The notes beneath the pieces are model-generated. The model was not told the origin of the DNA and did no database searches. It saw nothing but the letters and a program-made list of their open reading frames with translations. Both the position numbers and the translations under genes were made by a program. From Bathynomus jamesi (Eukaryota; Arthropoda; Malacostraca; Isopoda; Cirolanidae): DNA of 64,000 nucleotides. The stretch is taken from NCBI GenBank assembly GCA_023014485.1, contig JAJOZX010000919.1, forward strand, positions 1,002,501 to 1,066,500, in the 5' to 3' direction. This document shows, one piece after another, positions 11,609 through 21,726 of this stretch. Position 1 is the first letter of the stretch, and every line of letters starts with the position of its first letter.

Positions 11609-11692
11609 CTAATATGGAAATGAGTTACACACGTGAGGAAAAGACCTCCGGAGGTCTTTTCCTCACCAGTATAACTCATTTCCATATTAGCC
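11609..11692. repeat. 84-bp loopless palindrome
   Basis: The two 42-bp arms meet at 11650/11651 in GACCTCCGGAGGTC and differ at only a few positions. The outer flank CATATTAGCCATTGCG is shared with a second, shorter palindrome at 56233-56303, showing that this is a repeated unit. It could extrude as a cruciform or form an RNA hairpin. It lies about 60 bp upstream of the orphan gene start. Confidence 0.85.
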
Positions 11693-11697
11693 ATTGC

Positions 11698-11700
<3 letters not shown>

Positions 11701-11794
<94 letters not shown>
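11701..11794. repeat. (TA)n followed by (CA)n microsatellite
   Basis: About 34 TA units run into 13 CA units. The tract separates the palindrome from a SINE fragment. Confidence 0.95.
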
Positions 11795-11800
11795 ATATAA

Positions 11801-11945
11801 CCTTGGTTTGGTTTTTCTTCCGCCCGAATTGTTCGTTCTGACGAAGGTCAAGCTTGTCACTCCACCTTAGACCTACAGTTTAACGTGGAATCCGAACCAC
11901 GCCCCACTAGGCTACCCAGGGTACCCATTTATCCACCGACCTACC
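11801..11945 (-). mobile_element. Half of the dimeric tRNA SINE (unit B only)
   Basis: Minus strand: TAGCCTAGTGG as A box and GGTTCGGATTCC as B box, then GTAGGTCTAAGGTGGAGTG and CTTGACCTTCGTC. It is the right-hand monomer of the dimer found complete at 18434, 36651, 62467 and 63234. The upstream monomer A is missing here. Confidence 0.8.
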
Positions 11946-12259
11946 ATATTTGCCATGATTCTGTAAAGAAAAACTCTTAAGCTGGGCGTGTGATATAGCT
12001 TTTAAGGGCAGACTCGTTAATTTTGAGGTAATTAATACTAATTATCGTTCACTGAAGCTTAATTCTATCTCTGATTTATAATGTGTGATTAAGTTTCAAT
12101 TTTCATTATTGGGATCCAAAACGTAAATCTCTTCCATTTAAGATCACTCGAATTCCAAATCTGAGAGTGGATTAACCCTTTAAGCCCGAAATTTTTTGTA
12201 GGATTAAGTTATGAATATGCATATTTGAAAAGGTACTAATTCGTTCCAGTTGTCCTGAA
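11946..12259. other. AT-rich non-coding stretch
   Basis: No frame, repeat border or RNA motif could be supported here. Confidence 0.5.
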
Positions 12260-12709
12260 ATGGTTAAAAGACTTTTATTAGTTTTAATTATTGTTGTAAA
12301 AGTTGTAGTATTTTTTCAAGATTTTAAATTTTTTGGCAGACCACCTCTCACCACTATTTACAGACATTTGCAAAATTTAGCTTATCTACGTCAGGTTCAT
12401 GGGATTCTGCAGACCGACATCGATTTTAGAAATATTGAGTTGACGTTTGACGTTGCGAACGACATTAGCAAACGGGCGCGACGCCACACCGAATGTAGCG
12501 CTCGCGATTTTCGATTTGACTTCTTTGTACACCATGATAACTCTCGCGGCGACAGTGATATGACGTTGCAGTTAACATACTTGATGTTCCAGTTAGTTGG
12601 ACAAATTATGCCAGAATTACATTTCTTTTTTAGAAAAAAATATAACTTTAAAAATGGGATAAAAATTCCTGGAAAAAAAAAACACGACTTTCGCAACCCC
12701 TCTTACTGA
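12260..12709 (+). CDS. Hypothetical 149-codon frame, doubtful
   Basis: This frame has an ATG and a hydrophobic start (KRLLLVLIIVVKVVVFF) that could be a signal anchor. The middle section, around RRHTECSARDFRFDFFVHHD, is richer in GC than its AT-rich surroundings. The C-terminal end is low complexity. No family is recognised, no splice signals stand out, and no second copy exists in the window. It may be a decayed exon or chance. Confidence 0.2.
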   Translation: MVKRLLLVLIIVVKVVVFFQDFKFFGRPPLTTIYRHLQNLAYLRQVHGILQTDIDFRNIELTFDVANDISKRARRHTECSARDFRFDFFVHHDNSRGDSDMTLQLTYLMFQLVGQIMPELHFFFRKKYNFKNGIKIPGKKKHDFRNPSY

Positions 12710-12902
12710 CTGTAATATTTTTGCTTTTTTTAATAATTGTACTTCAAACTTTTAGAGCAAATTAAAGACTAATAAATTTTAACATATACAAACTCTAAAT
12801 TTAGAAAATTAAATTAAAATATTTGTAAGTCCTTAACCAAAAATTAAAATTTACATAAGAGTTGTTTTGGGCGACCTGAAATATTTAATTACGAATGATA
12901 TA

Positions 12903-13475
12903 CCGGGTGTCCGAGAATTATCTGTACAATTTTTGGCTGTTATTAAAAGTCAACCATGAAGTGTAGAAATTCCAGTGTTGTCCCATTTTACAGAGAATCT
13001 CATTAAGTTTCTTCTGATACCACGTTTTGACAAGTGTTTTAGAAATGTACGCGGGTGACAGACATTGATGATTTAAAAGCAAGAATCACAGCTGCTATTG
13101 AGCGAATTGATGTGGATATGCTGCAGCGTACATGGCAACATTTGGAGTATCGATTGGATGTTTTGCGAATCACTAATGGTGCACATATCGAATGTTTGTA
13201 ACAACGTTACTTTAATAAAAGAAATTTTTGAAAATACAGATTCTAAATAATCTTGTTTAAGAATTTTACGTGTGTTATCAAGAATTTTATTAAAAGATGA
13301 AATTGTACAGATAATGTTCGGACACACTGGAATTTCTAAACAACTTGTCAAAACTTGGTATCAGAAAAAACTTAATGAGATTCTCTGTAAAATGGGACAA
13401 CACTGGAATTTCTACACTTCATGGTTGACTTTTAATAACAGCCAAAAATTGTACAGATAATTCTCGGACACCCTG
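12903..13475 (+). mobile_element. Mariner-type element with 150-bp inverted arms
   Basis: The termini are C(C/A)GGGTGTCCGAGAATTA, with TA duplications at 12901-12902 and 13476-13477. Left and right arms (12903-13055, 13285-13475) match for about 150 bp. The 573-bp interior retains the tail of a transposase gene, so this is an internally deleted derivative of an autonomous element. Confidence 0.9.
13058..13201 (+). pseudogene. Tc1/mariner transposase C-terminal fragment
   Basis: About 47 codons read DIDDLKARITAAIERIDVDM, then LQRTWQHLEYRLDVLR, ending NGAHIECL and a stop. This is the conserved tail of a widespread arthropod Tc1/mariner-group transposase. The catalytic triad is absent. It sits between the inverted arms of the MITE at 12903-13475. 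Confidence 0.8.
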
Positions 13476-13623
13476 TAGAATTCGGACCAGGAATTATAAT
13501 CTGTTGAGCAGATATATGCTGTATATGGCACAGGATACCTGGGCAAGAATTTAGTTATGTGGACAGAAATATGGCACTGAGTGCCCATGCAGGAGTTTAG
13601 TTGTACAGGCAGGAATAGTATAT
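13476..13623. other. Non-coding spacer with degenerate GCAGGAAT-like repeats
   Basis: Loose repeats of a GGCAxxAAT-like unit recur here and again at 14065-14135, on the far side of the MITE at 13625. That suggests one low-order repeat block split by the MITE insertion. Confidence 0.35.
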
Positions 13624-13624
13624 A

Positions 13625-14062
13625 TGAGGGGTCGCGCGTCTTAATGTACCTAAGCGCTACCACAGGCGAAAACGTGTTTTTGATGGATATCACTATTTTC
13701 ACCCTTCCTCTATCGCGTGGTTTGGGTTATAATGACCTTACGACACTAGAAATATGGTTGAAAACCTTATGAAGCGAACTACTTTTTTCACCTCATTCTT
13801 TGCCAGAAATCGCACCCAAAGTTCGGCATAATAAGAAAATCAAAAAATTTAAAAAAATATATATATATAAAATATGAAAATCTATTCCAAAAACTCATCA
13901 ACATCTTCATTAGCATATTTAGAACTCTAATTTAGCCAAAAATGAACGTTCTAGCTCAATTAATAACAGAGATACTATTGCGAGAATATTGCTGAACTTT
14001 GGAGGCGATTTCTGGCGAATTTTAATTTTGGCGCTTAGGTACCTTAAGACGCGGGACCCCTC
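13625..14062. mobile_element. 438-bp MITE with GAGGGGTC ends
   Basis: The inverted ends are GAGGGGTCGCGCGTCTTAA at the left and the complement of CTTAAGACGCGGGACCCCTC at the right, followed inward by GTACCTAAGCGC on both sides. About 35 bp match. Internal sequence is AT-rich without a frame. Superfamily is uncertain; the borders are TA-rich. Confidence 0.7.
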
Positions 14063-14064
14063 AA

Positions 14065-14554
14065 TTATGGCACGGATCTCCTAGGCAGAAGAAAGAGCTA
14101 TCTGGGATCGGAGTATCCTGGCCAGGAATGTATATGATAGGGAATGCTTGGGGCAGAACTATAGAGAAAAGGCCATGCTTTCAAATATTTAAAGCTTTGG
14201 ATTTGGGGAAAGACAGAATGTTATTTCACAGAAGAAAATTGCATCATCAAAACGGGGTAAGAATAGTTTGGGGTATCAAAGATGTTCTAAATGATTATAC
14301 GTCATATCAAAAAATCCGAGACATCTGTTGACTAAAACGTCACTTCGTGTTTAAAATAAAAAAAATATATATATATTACCGAGCCAAGAAATTAATTCTT
14401 CTTGATTATTTTTATTCAGTTCAAAATATCTGATATACTGGACTTTAAATCTGGTGACATTTTGTCGGGAAATAATACAGTACAGAGGGTTGACTCCTTC
14501 GGTTTTTTCACAGAATCTGATTTAGTAATAAAAGTTAATAAATAATAATATAAT
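14065..14554. other. Non-coding AT-rich stretch
   Basis: No gene is seen. The first 70 bp resemble the degenerate repeats at 13476-13623; the rest is unrecognised. Confidence 0.4.
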
Positions 14555-14638
14555 TACTGAATGAATATATTTAGAATCGTGTTGCTTTCCCCTTTGCATT
14601 TCCCCTTTGCATTATGCAAAGGTGACACACGTTCTGGC

Positions 14639-15399
14639 CGAATCAGGCGAGTTTGTCTAAAACAATTCGTCTAAAATACAATTTGTCTAAATCAATTTGT
14701 CTAAAACAATTTGTCTAAAATAGTTTGTCTAAAATCAATTTGTCTAATAACAATTTGTCTAATAACAATTTGTCTAAAATACAATTTGTCTAAAAATAAT
14801 TTGTCTAAAATACAATTTGTCTAAACAAACAATTTAATATAATATGGCATACAAATTGTTGCCTGATGTACAATGCTATTTATTACTTGCCACGCCCCAT
14901 CTTAAAAGGTTACCTCTTGTGCGGAATAGTACATCGAAATCAGTTATCCCGGAACCCATAACCCGGTTAGGTTAGGTTAGGTTAGGTTAGGTATATTATG
15001 AAATAAAATCAACCCATTTTCAATCTTTTCATCCTCACTCCAAATTTATCAAGCAGACAAATGCATTTCTAGTTATCTTCAGTTATTAGTCAAATTGTAT
15101 TTTAGACAAATTATTTTTAGACAAACTATTTTAGACAAACTATTTCGATGTACTATTCCGCACAAGAGGTAACCTTTTAAGATGGGGCGTGGCAAGTAAT
15201 AAATAGCATTGTACATCAGGCAACAATTTGTATGCCATATTATATTAAATTGTTTGTTTAGACAAATTGTATTTTAGACAAATTATTTTTAGACAAATTG
15301 TATTTTAGACAAATTGTTATTAGACAAATTGTTTTAGACAAATTGATTTAGACAAATTGTATTTTAGACGAATTGTTTTAGACAAATTCTCCTAGACGC
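14639..15399. mobile_element. Mutator-like non-autonomous transposon with TTTGTCTAAAA subrepeats
   Basis: A direct 9-bp duplication CGTTCTGGC flanks the element (14630-14638 and 15400-15408). Both ends are built from tandem variants of TTTGTCTAAAAT(A)CAA, about ten at the left and the complement at the right, giving long inverted repeats of over 250 bp. The interior includes five perfect TTAGG units (14967-14991). A 9-bp TSD with long, subrepeat-filled inverted ends fits Mutator-like elements; no transposase is present, so the class is inferred. The host is a minus-strand copy of the 1990-2050/7640-7700 repeat. Confidence 0.75.
14967..14991 (+). repeat. (TTAGG)5, arthropod telomere-type unit
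   Basis: Five uninterrupted TTAGG units lie inside the Mutator-like element at 14639-15399. The other Mutator-like element carries the complementary tract (19455-19480). Confidence 0.9.
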
Positions 15400-15409
15400 C
15401 GTTCTGGCA

Positions 15410-15937
15410 TTCCATTGATGAGCTTTGCCATTTGTTCTTGAGAATAATCATCGTCGTGTCTATTTACTTTTGTCAATATTGTTTGAAACAGGAACGCTAT
15501 TTAAAAATAGTGTAAAATTTTCTCATTAATATTTTCAATAACATTCACGAATGTCGAATATCAAATTGAAGGAACATATAAATAATATCCACAAAGGAAA
15601 AAAAAAAAATTTGTTTTGCAACAACGGAGAAAACTCATCTCCTTTTAAATCGGTCCAAATATCCTTTCCTTCTCCCGCAAGGGGGTTCCAAGAGAGAAAA
15701 AGATGCTCCGCAGAGAGATTTGACTTCTTCCCCAATCCGGACGCTGCTTGCCCCGCATCCGATGGGGACCCCCTCCCCCCTTCATCAACGAATTGAAAAA
15801 TTCAGTGCGGTTAAACAACAGAAATGCCAACCGTTGACCGGTGAGAATGAACAATTAGCGTGTTACACAAAATCCTTCTTTGCTTTCATCCTGAATTGTA
15901 TGACACAAAATGATGAGAGAATAATTAAGTTACAGCA
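15410..15937. other. Dispersed-repeat flank and non-coding sequence
   Basis: To about 15480 the sequence is the minus-strand continuation of the repeat seen at 1970-2050. The rest has short overlapping frames on both strands with low-complexity content and no recognisable protein. Confidence 0.4.
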
Positions 15938-17095
15938 CAAAAATAACTAATTCAAACAGAACTAAATGTGAAAGAGTATACGAAAATAACTAATTCAGAC
16001 AGAACTAAATGTGAAAGAGTATACGAAAATAACTAATTCAAACAGAACTAAATGTGAAAAAGTATACGAAAATAACTAATTCAAACAGAACTAAATGTGA
16101 AAGAGTATACGAAAATAACTAATTCAAACAGAACTAAATGTGAAAGAGTATACGAAAATAACTAATTCAAACAGAACTAAATGTGAAAAAGTATACGAAA
16201 ATAACTAATTCAAACAGAACTAAATGTGAAAGAGTATACGAAAATAACTAATTCAAACAGAACTAAATGTGAAAGAGTATACGAAAATAACTAATTCAAA
16301 CAGAACTAAATGTGAAAGAGTATACGAAAATAACTAATTCAAACAACTAAATGTCAAAGAGTATACGAAAATAACTAATTCAGACAGAACTAAATGTCAA
16401 AGAGTATACGAAAATAACTAATTCAAACAGAACTAAATGTGAAAGAGTATACGAAAATAACTAATTCAGACAGAACTAAATGTGAAAGAGTATACGAAAA
16501 TAACTAATTCAAACAGAACTAAATGTGAAAGAGTATACGAAAATAACTAATTCAAACAGAACTAAATGTGAAAGAGTATACGAAAATAACTAATTCAAAC
16601 AGAACTAAATGTGAAAGAGTATACGAAAATACTAATTCAAACAGAACTAAATGTGAAAGAGTATACGAAAATAACTAATTCAAACAGAACTAAATGTGAA
16701 AGAGTATACGAAAATAACTAATTCAAACAGAACTAAATGTGAAAGAGTATACGAAAATAACTAATTCAAACAGAACTAAATGTGAAAGAGTATACGAAAA
16801 TAACTAATTCAAACAGAACTAAATGTGAAAGAGTATAGAAAATAACTAATTCAGACAGAACTAAATGTGAAAGAGTATACGAAAATAACTAATTCAAACA
16901 GAACTAAATGTGAAAGAGTATACGAAAATAACTAATTCAAGCAGAACTAAATGTGAAAGAGTATACGAAAATAACCAATTCAAACAGAACTAAATGTGAA
17001 AGAGTATACGAAAATAACTAATTCAGACAGAACTAAATGTGAAAGAGTATACGAAAATAACTAATTCAAACAGAACTAAATGTGAAAGAATATCC
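15938..17095. repeat. Minisatellite, 43-bp unit x 27
   Basis: I count 27 head-to-tail copies of a 43-bp unit containing AATAACTAATTC, AACAGAACTAAATG and TGAAAGAGTATAC. Units are over 95% identical. Variants are AAACAG/AGACAG, GAAAGAG/GAAAAAG/CAAAGAG, one 4-bp deletion near 16345 and single-base deletions near 16631 and 16838. There are no spacers, so it is not a CRISPR array. Confidence 0.97.
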
Positions 17096-17179
17096 ATTTT
17101 AGAAAACGAGCATCAACACCAAGCCAAGAAAAATAAAAAAAACTGAAGAGCGACACGAATTTGCCAAAAGCGTCTCGTA

Positions 17180-18190
17180 TTCAGGCTCATATGAAATAGT
17201 ATTGAATAAATTTTACATATAGGGAATAAAAGGAAATAACTTTAATTGGTTTAAATGGTAGCTGAGAAATCGTCAGCAGTATATCAGATAAAAAGATAAT
17301 TCATCCGGTAAAGTGGTGCTAAATAGTGAGGCCCACAAGGATCTATTCTTGGACGATTATTATTTCTAATTCTCGCCAACGATTTTCGTTCCTCAACTAC
17401 ATTAAATTGTGCGCAATATGCAGTTGATACCGTACTTACTTTAGACCTTCTATAAATGAAACTAAAAGCAAGAGTATATGTATAAATGAATGTGTGCTAA
17501 TAAACTTTTATTGAAGGTGACAAAGTCATCTTTTATGATTATTACTACGGAACGTATAAATACAAACTATCATGTTAAAATGGTAATGCTCTTACGAGGG
17601 TGAATGAAGTTGAAGTGCTTGGCATTAATTTAGACGAAAAATTAAATTTAAAAGGTCACGTACAATATATCAGATCCAAAATATCAATATTTCTTTTCAT
17701 ATTATTTAAACTAAAAAAAAAAAAAACCTCACCCTGTATTATTCCTTTATTCATATTAACTATATTGCATTACAACATTTGGTATCTCAAAAAAATATAT
17801 AAAACATCCTTTGGAAGTAATTCATAAGAAAAAGCCTGCGAACCCTCTCAAATAATGACAACAGACAAAGTCACACTTCTATAAGGTTTAAAGAACTAAA
17901 ATATTTTAAAACTAAAAGACTTATACAAATCTACTGTTGCTCCTAATATGTACAAAGTTATCAATATAAATCAATATACGTTACTTATCCCATTCAAAGA
18001 GCAATCGCCCCCAATCAAACAAGTCATTATAACAAAACTATACAATAGAAACAATAGGAAATGCAGTCTTTTAAAGGAGCAGATACATGGAATGTAATTC
18101 CCATAAATAATAGACAGTCTTCTTCACTAAAAATATTTCGCAAATCATTAAAGTATTTCATTAGCTACTCTTAATGGAAATGTTTATTGA
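17180..18190 (+). pseudogene. Ancient LINE reverse transcriptase remnant
   Basis: Across several frames the order of RT landmarks is kept. There is a degenerate GSILGxLLF block near 17340, NCAQYAxDTVLTL near 17405-17450, and LGINLDEKLNLKGHVQYIRS near 17620-17680. A thumb region with HYNIWYLKKIYKTS and DLYKSTVAPNMYKVIN (near 17920-17970) follows. Stops and an A-run disrupt it throughout. It is older than the other LINEs in the window. The clade is not assignable. Confidence 0.65.
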
Positions 18191-18433
18191 TGCCATTATT
18201 ACTATAGTTGAAATTAAGTTCTTATTATGTAAATAAGTTTCTAAAACATAGTTTTCCCACAAAATAGATACAAATTTTCCATAATTTAGCTACTTTTTCA
18301 TTAAACTCGTTATTAATTAATTTTAATAAATGTTGGTTGAAATGGGAGTTGAGTTGACAGATATGAGTTACTATCTCCATGGTAAAAAATTATTATTTTT
18401 TTATATAAGGAAGGTAAATGATATATACACACA
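18191..18433. other. AT-rich non-coding stretch
   Basis: Nothing recognisable; it ends in a short (CA)n at the edge of the SINE dimer. Confidence 0.4.
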
Positions 18434-18715
18434 CACACCTTTGGTTTGCTTCCGCCGAATTGTTCATTCTGACGAAGGTCAAGCTTTTCACTCCACCTTA
18501 GACCTACAGTTAAACGTGGAATCCGAACCACGCCCCACCAGTAGCCCAGCGTTTTAACCACTAGGCCACCTAAGGTACCCATTTATCAACCAACCAATTT
18601 CTTTAATATGTGGAAGGATAAACAGCTGGGTTTTGCTGCGCGCTGGCTGCCGTCACCGGGTTTCGATTCTTGGGCCGATGGATTTGTAGTCAGCGACGCT
18701 AACCACTACACCACC
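18434..18715 (-). mobile_element. Dimeric tRNA SINE, split by a LINE (main part)
   Basis: On the minus strand monomer A has GTGTAGTGGTTAGCGTCGCT-like A box and a GGTTTCGATTC-like B box; monomer B has CCTAGTGGTTAAAACGCTGG and GGTTCGGATTCC. The last dozen bases of the SINE reappear at 21713, beyond the inserted LINE, so the SINE was whole before the LINE arrived. Confidence 0.85.
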
Positions 18716-18818
18716 ACCACATACATACCCGAGGGCAACATTAGGAACCCAAATTACACTAGAGAAATAGCCTACCTCATAAAGCAACGTAACAACCTCA
18801 AACATAACACACAAACAC

Positions 18819-18849
<31 letters not shown>

Positions 18850-19117
18850 CATAAAACAGCAGATACAACAGCTCAACACAGAAATAAACAACAAACTTAA
18901 AGAAAAACAAACAGAAACATTTAGGGAATTCATAACAACACTAAACCATTCCACAAATACATCCAGGCTTTACAAGACTATAAACAGCATTACCTACTCT
19001 AACAGCGGCATTCACACCTCACACGTGGCTATCTGTCGCAGCCAAAATAATATTCCAACATATACACAACAAGTTAACATTCTAGTTAATCACTACGCAA
19101 AGATAAGTCACTTAAAC

Positions 19118-19921
19118 GGTGCTAGGACCGTTCGCTACTGGACAATTCGCTACCGGACATTTCGCTACCGGACATTTCGCTACTGGACGTTTCGCTACTA
19201 GGACATTTCGCTACTAGGACATTTCGCTACCGGACACTTCGCTACCGGCATCTAACTTCGCTGTCGTTAAAGAATTTTCTCCTATAAGAGAACATGCCCA
19301 GTCCTGCAATCTTGCCCTTTTGGATAAACATTTTAAAATTTTAGCCTCATCATCTGATGACACTTCTCTTAGAATCTTTAGAATGTTAGAATCTCTTTTT
19401 ATAAAAACCGACATTTAACATTGATCCCTCTGCCTCTCCCCTTTTGGTTACTAACCTAACCTAACCTAACCTAACCTAAACGCAACTCAGAAGAAGAAAA
19501 AGTATAGGGACTGTGAGCAGAGGATCCATAATTTACTGAGAAGATACGATTCTGGAAATAAACTGGAATTCCTTCGCGCTATTGCGCATAATCTTAAATA
19601 TTTTTAGATATTTTATTCTATCAAATGTTTTATGCACTTTCATTCTTTTTAAAAAATAAAATTCTTTTAATAATTCATGTAATCATGCGTAATAATTTAT
19701 GTAATTCATGTAATCATTTAATAATCCTTGTATTCATTTAATAATTCTCGTAATTTTTTAATAAATTTTATTACCTTTTTAATTTTACTTACTGGTAAAT
19801 TTATATATGGTAGCGAAATGTCCGGTAGCGAAATGTCCTAGTAGCGAAACGTCCAGTAGCGAAACGTCCAGTAGCGAAATGTCCGGTAGCGAAATGTCCA
19901 GTAGCGAACTGTCCGGGCACC
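19118..19921. mobile_element. Mutator-like non-autonomous transposon with TTCGCTACCGGACA subrepeats
   Basis: The direct 9-bp duplication CACTTAAAC (19109-19117, 19922-19930) is perfect. The ends are GGTGCTAGGAC and the complement of GTCCGGGCACC. Each end is a tandem array of TTCGCTACYGGACATT units, about eight at the left and seven complementary at the right. The interior holds five CCTAA units. Its architecture matches 14639-15399 although the subrepeat sequence is unrelated. No transposase is present. Confidence 0.75.
19455..19480 (-). repeat. (CCTAA)5, telomere-type unit on the minus strand
   Basis: Five CCTAA units lie inside the Mutator-like element at 19118-19921, the complement of the TTAGG tract at 14967-14991. 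Confidence 0.88.
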
Positions 19922-21712
19922 CACTTAAACAGAGACAACAACCAGAAAAACACAGACAGACAAACAGGCAGACACAAGAAAACCTATAGACTCGACACGA
20001 CCATTACACCCTTCAATACAATACAGACCAGACCAGCAAGATCATCAAAAACATTAAGAATTCAAAGGCTACTGGACCAGACAACATATCTAACATACAC
20101 CTTAAACACTTGGGCCCACAGGGAATACTAACTCTCACAAACATCAGCACATATTCATACCAACACTGTATTATTCCTAACATATAGAAACAATGTAAAA
20201 TTATTACACTACTCAAACCAAACGAAAATCCAACAGAACCAGCTCCCTATAGACCCATTTCTTTAAAATGCACACCTTCCAAAGTAACAGAAAGACTAAT
20301 CTTACAAATCACCAACCCACACATACCACTATCACCTACTCAACATGGATTCAGATCTCACCACTCAACCATGACATTACTCCCTAACATCATGGATGGC
20401 ATCAATTCCAGACTAACAACTCAATGTACACAATAGACATTAGTAAAGCATTTGATATTATCTCACGCTTCCCTCTCATAAACAAAATACTCAACACAAA
20501 CATGCACAATAACACCAAAAGGTGGCTGAGCAACTAACTTTCAGGAAGATACTCACATGTCACATTTAATGGCAAGTCATCCAAAAACAAGCTTTTTCCG
20601 AACGGGGTCCCTCAAGGCTTTGTTCTCTCACCAACACTGTTCAACTGATACATGCATGACATTCCAACACTCATAGATAACAAGCTTACCTTATCATCAT
20701 ACGCAGATGACATCACTCTAACATCCACCCACAACAACATCGATACCGCTATACAAGACTGGCTCATACACAGTAGACTCAAAGTAGTGCCCACAAAATC
20801 AACCATCATCTTGCTAACAAGCAACACAAAAGAACACCTGATAACTCCACAGCTTACACTGAACAACACCAACATTCCACATACTCACAGGACCAAAATA
20901 CTTAGGGTCACATACAACACATCATTATCTTTTGCAAACCACATTCAGGACATTAAAAACAAATGTACGTCAAGACTTAACACGCTTAGGGTACTAACAG
21001 GCACAAACTTTGGACATCATCAGGAAACAACATCACTCATATACAAAACAATATATTCGGTCAGTTATGGACTATGCTAGCCCATGCTGGGCACCCATTA
21101 TCTCAAACACACGCATAAACACCTTACAGACAATACAAAACAACGCACTTCGTATCATTACAGGATGTACTCAAACAACACCAATAGAACACCTGCCCAC
21201 CATTAAGGTAATACCAGAGAGACATTATAACCAAGTACTCTATTCCATACCACACCCCACAGACATCACACAGTACAGAAAACACGTACACACACACCTA
21301 ACCCTCAAAGCACTGACACGACTCGGTCCGAATGCGGTCCTAGGTGCGAAGCCGCCACCCATTGACATGTCAGAGACCAGTCTGAGCAGATCGGATCGAG
21401 TTAACTCAGCACGATTCCGATGTGGACATCACCCCAACTTACAGACATATAAACACAGACTAGACAACTCCACAGACGACACCTGCCACCTGTGCCAGGA
21501 CACACCACAAACAATTGAACACATTATGACAGACTGTACCGCTCTAGCACAACATAGAACACAATACAACATCACTAGTGCGCTGAACCTCTGATCCACT
21601 CCAGAGAGGGCGATCGGTTACCTGCATGCCGCCGGCTTGCTCGACCAGGGTGGGCTGATCGGCTAACCAACAACAGCAACAACTACATCACGAGGCACAT
21701 CATTACACCACC

Positions 21713-21726
21713 GAGGCGCATATATA
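21713..21726 (-). mobile_element. Terminal piece of the LINE-split SINE dimer
   Basis: GAGGCGCATATATA is the 5' end (minus strand) of the dimeric tRNA SINE, identical to the end at 63512-63525. It continues the SINE broken at 18715. Confidence 0.75.

Larger units (their letters stand above)
18726..21594 (+). pseudogene. LINE reverse transcriptase with C-terminal CCHC, broken
   Basis: The RT order is KATGPDNIS (near 20065), APYRPISLKC (near 20240), TQHGFRSHHST (near 20340), DISKAFDIIS (near 20440), NGVPQGFVLSPTLFN-like (near 20600) and SSYADDITL (near 20697). YADD is intact. The C-terminus has GHHPNLQTYKHRLD and a finger CHLCQDTPQTIEHIMTDC, as in jockey/R1-group elements. Frames shift repeatedly, and a (CA)n expansion interrupts the N-terminal part at 18818-18846. 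The gene is interrupted by the element at 19118-19921 and is inactive. Confidence 0.8.
18716..21700 (+). mobile_element. LINE inserted in a SINE, with 12-bp TSD
   Basis: The borders are CACTACACCACC (18704-18715) and CATTACACCACC (21701-21712), a 12-bp target duplication with one mismatch. Outside them the dimeric SINE sequence continues without loss. The LINE is 5'-truncated, carries a Mutator-like insertion at 19118-19921, and ends in a CAA-rich 3' tail (AACCAACAACAGCAACAAC). Confidence 0.85.

Noticed and set aside
14967..14991. Telomere or interstitial telomere
   Set aside because: Only five units, located inside a mobile element with intact target duplications.
15938..17095. CRISPR-like direct repeat array
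   Set aside because: Units are contiguous with no unique spacers, and the genome is eukaryotic; it is a minisatellite.
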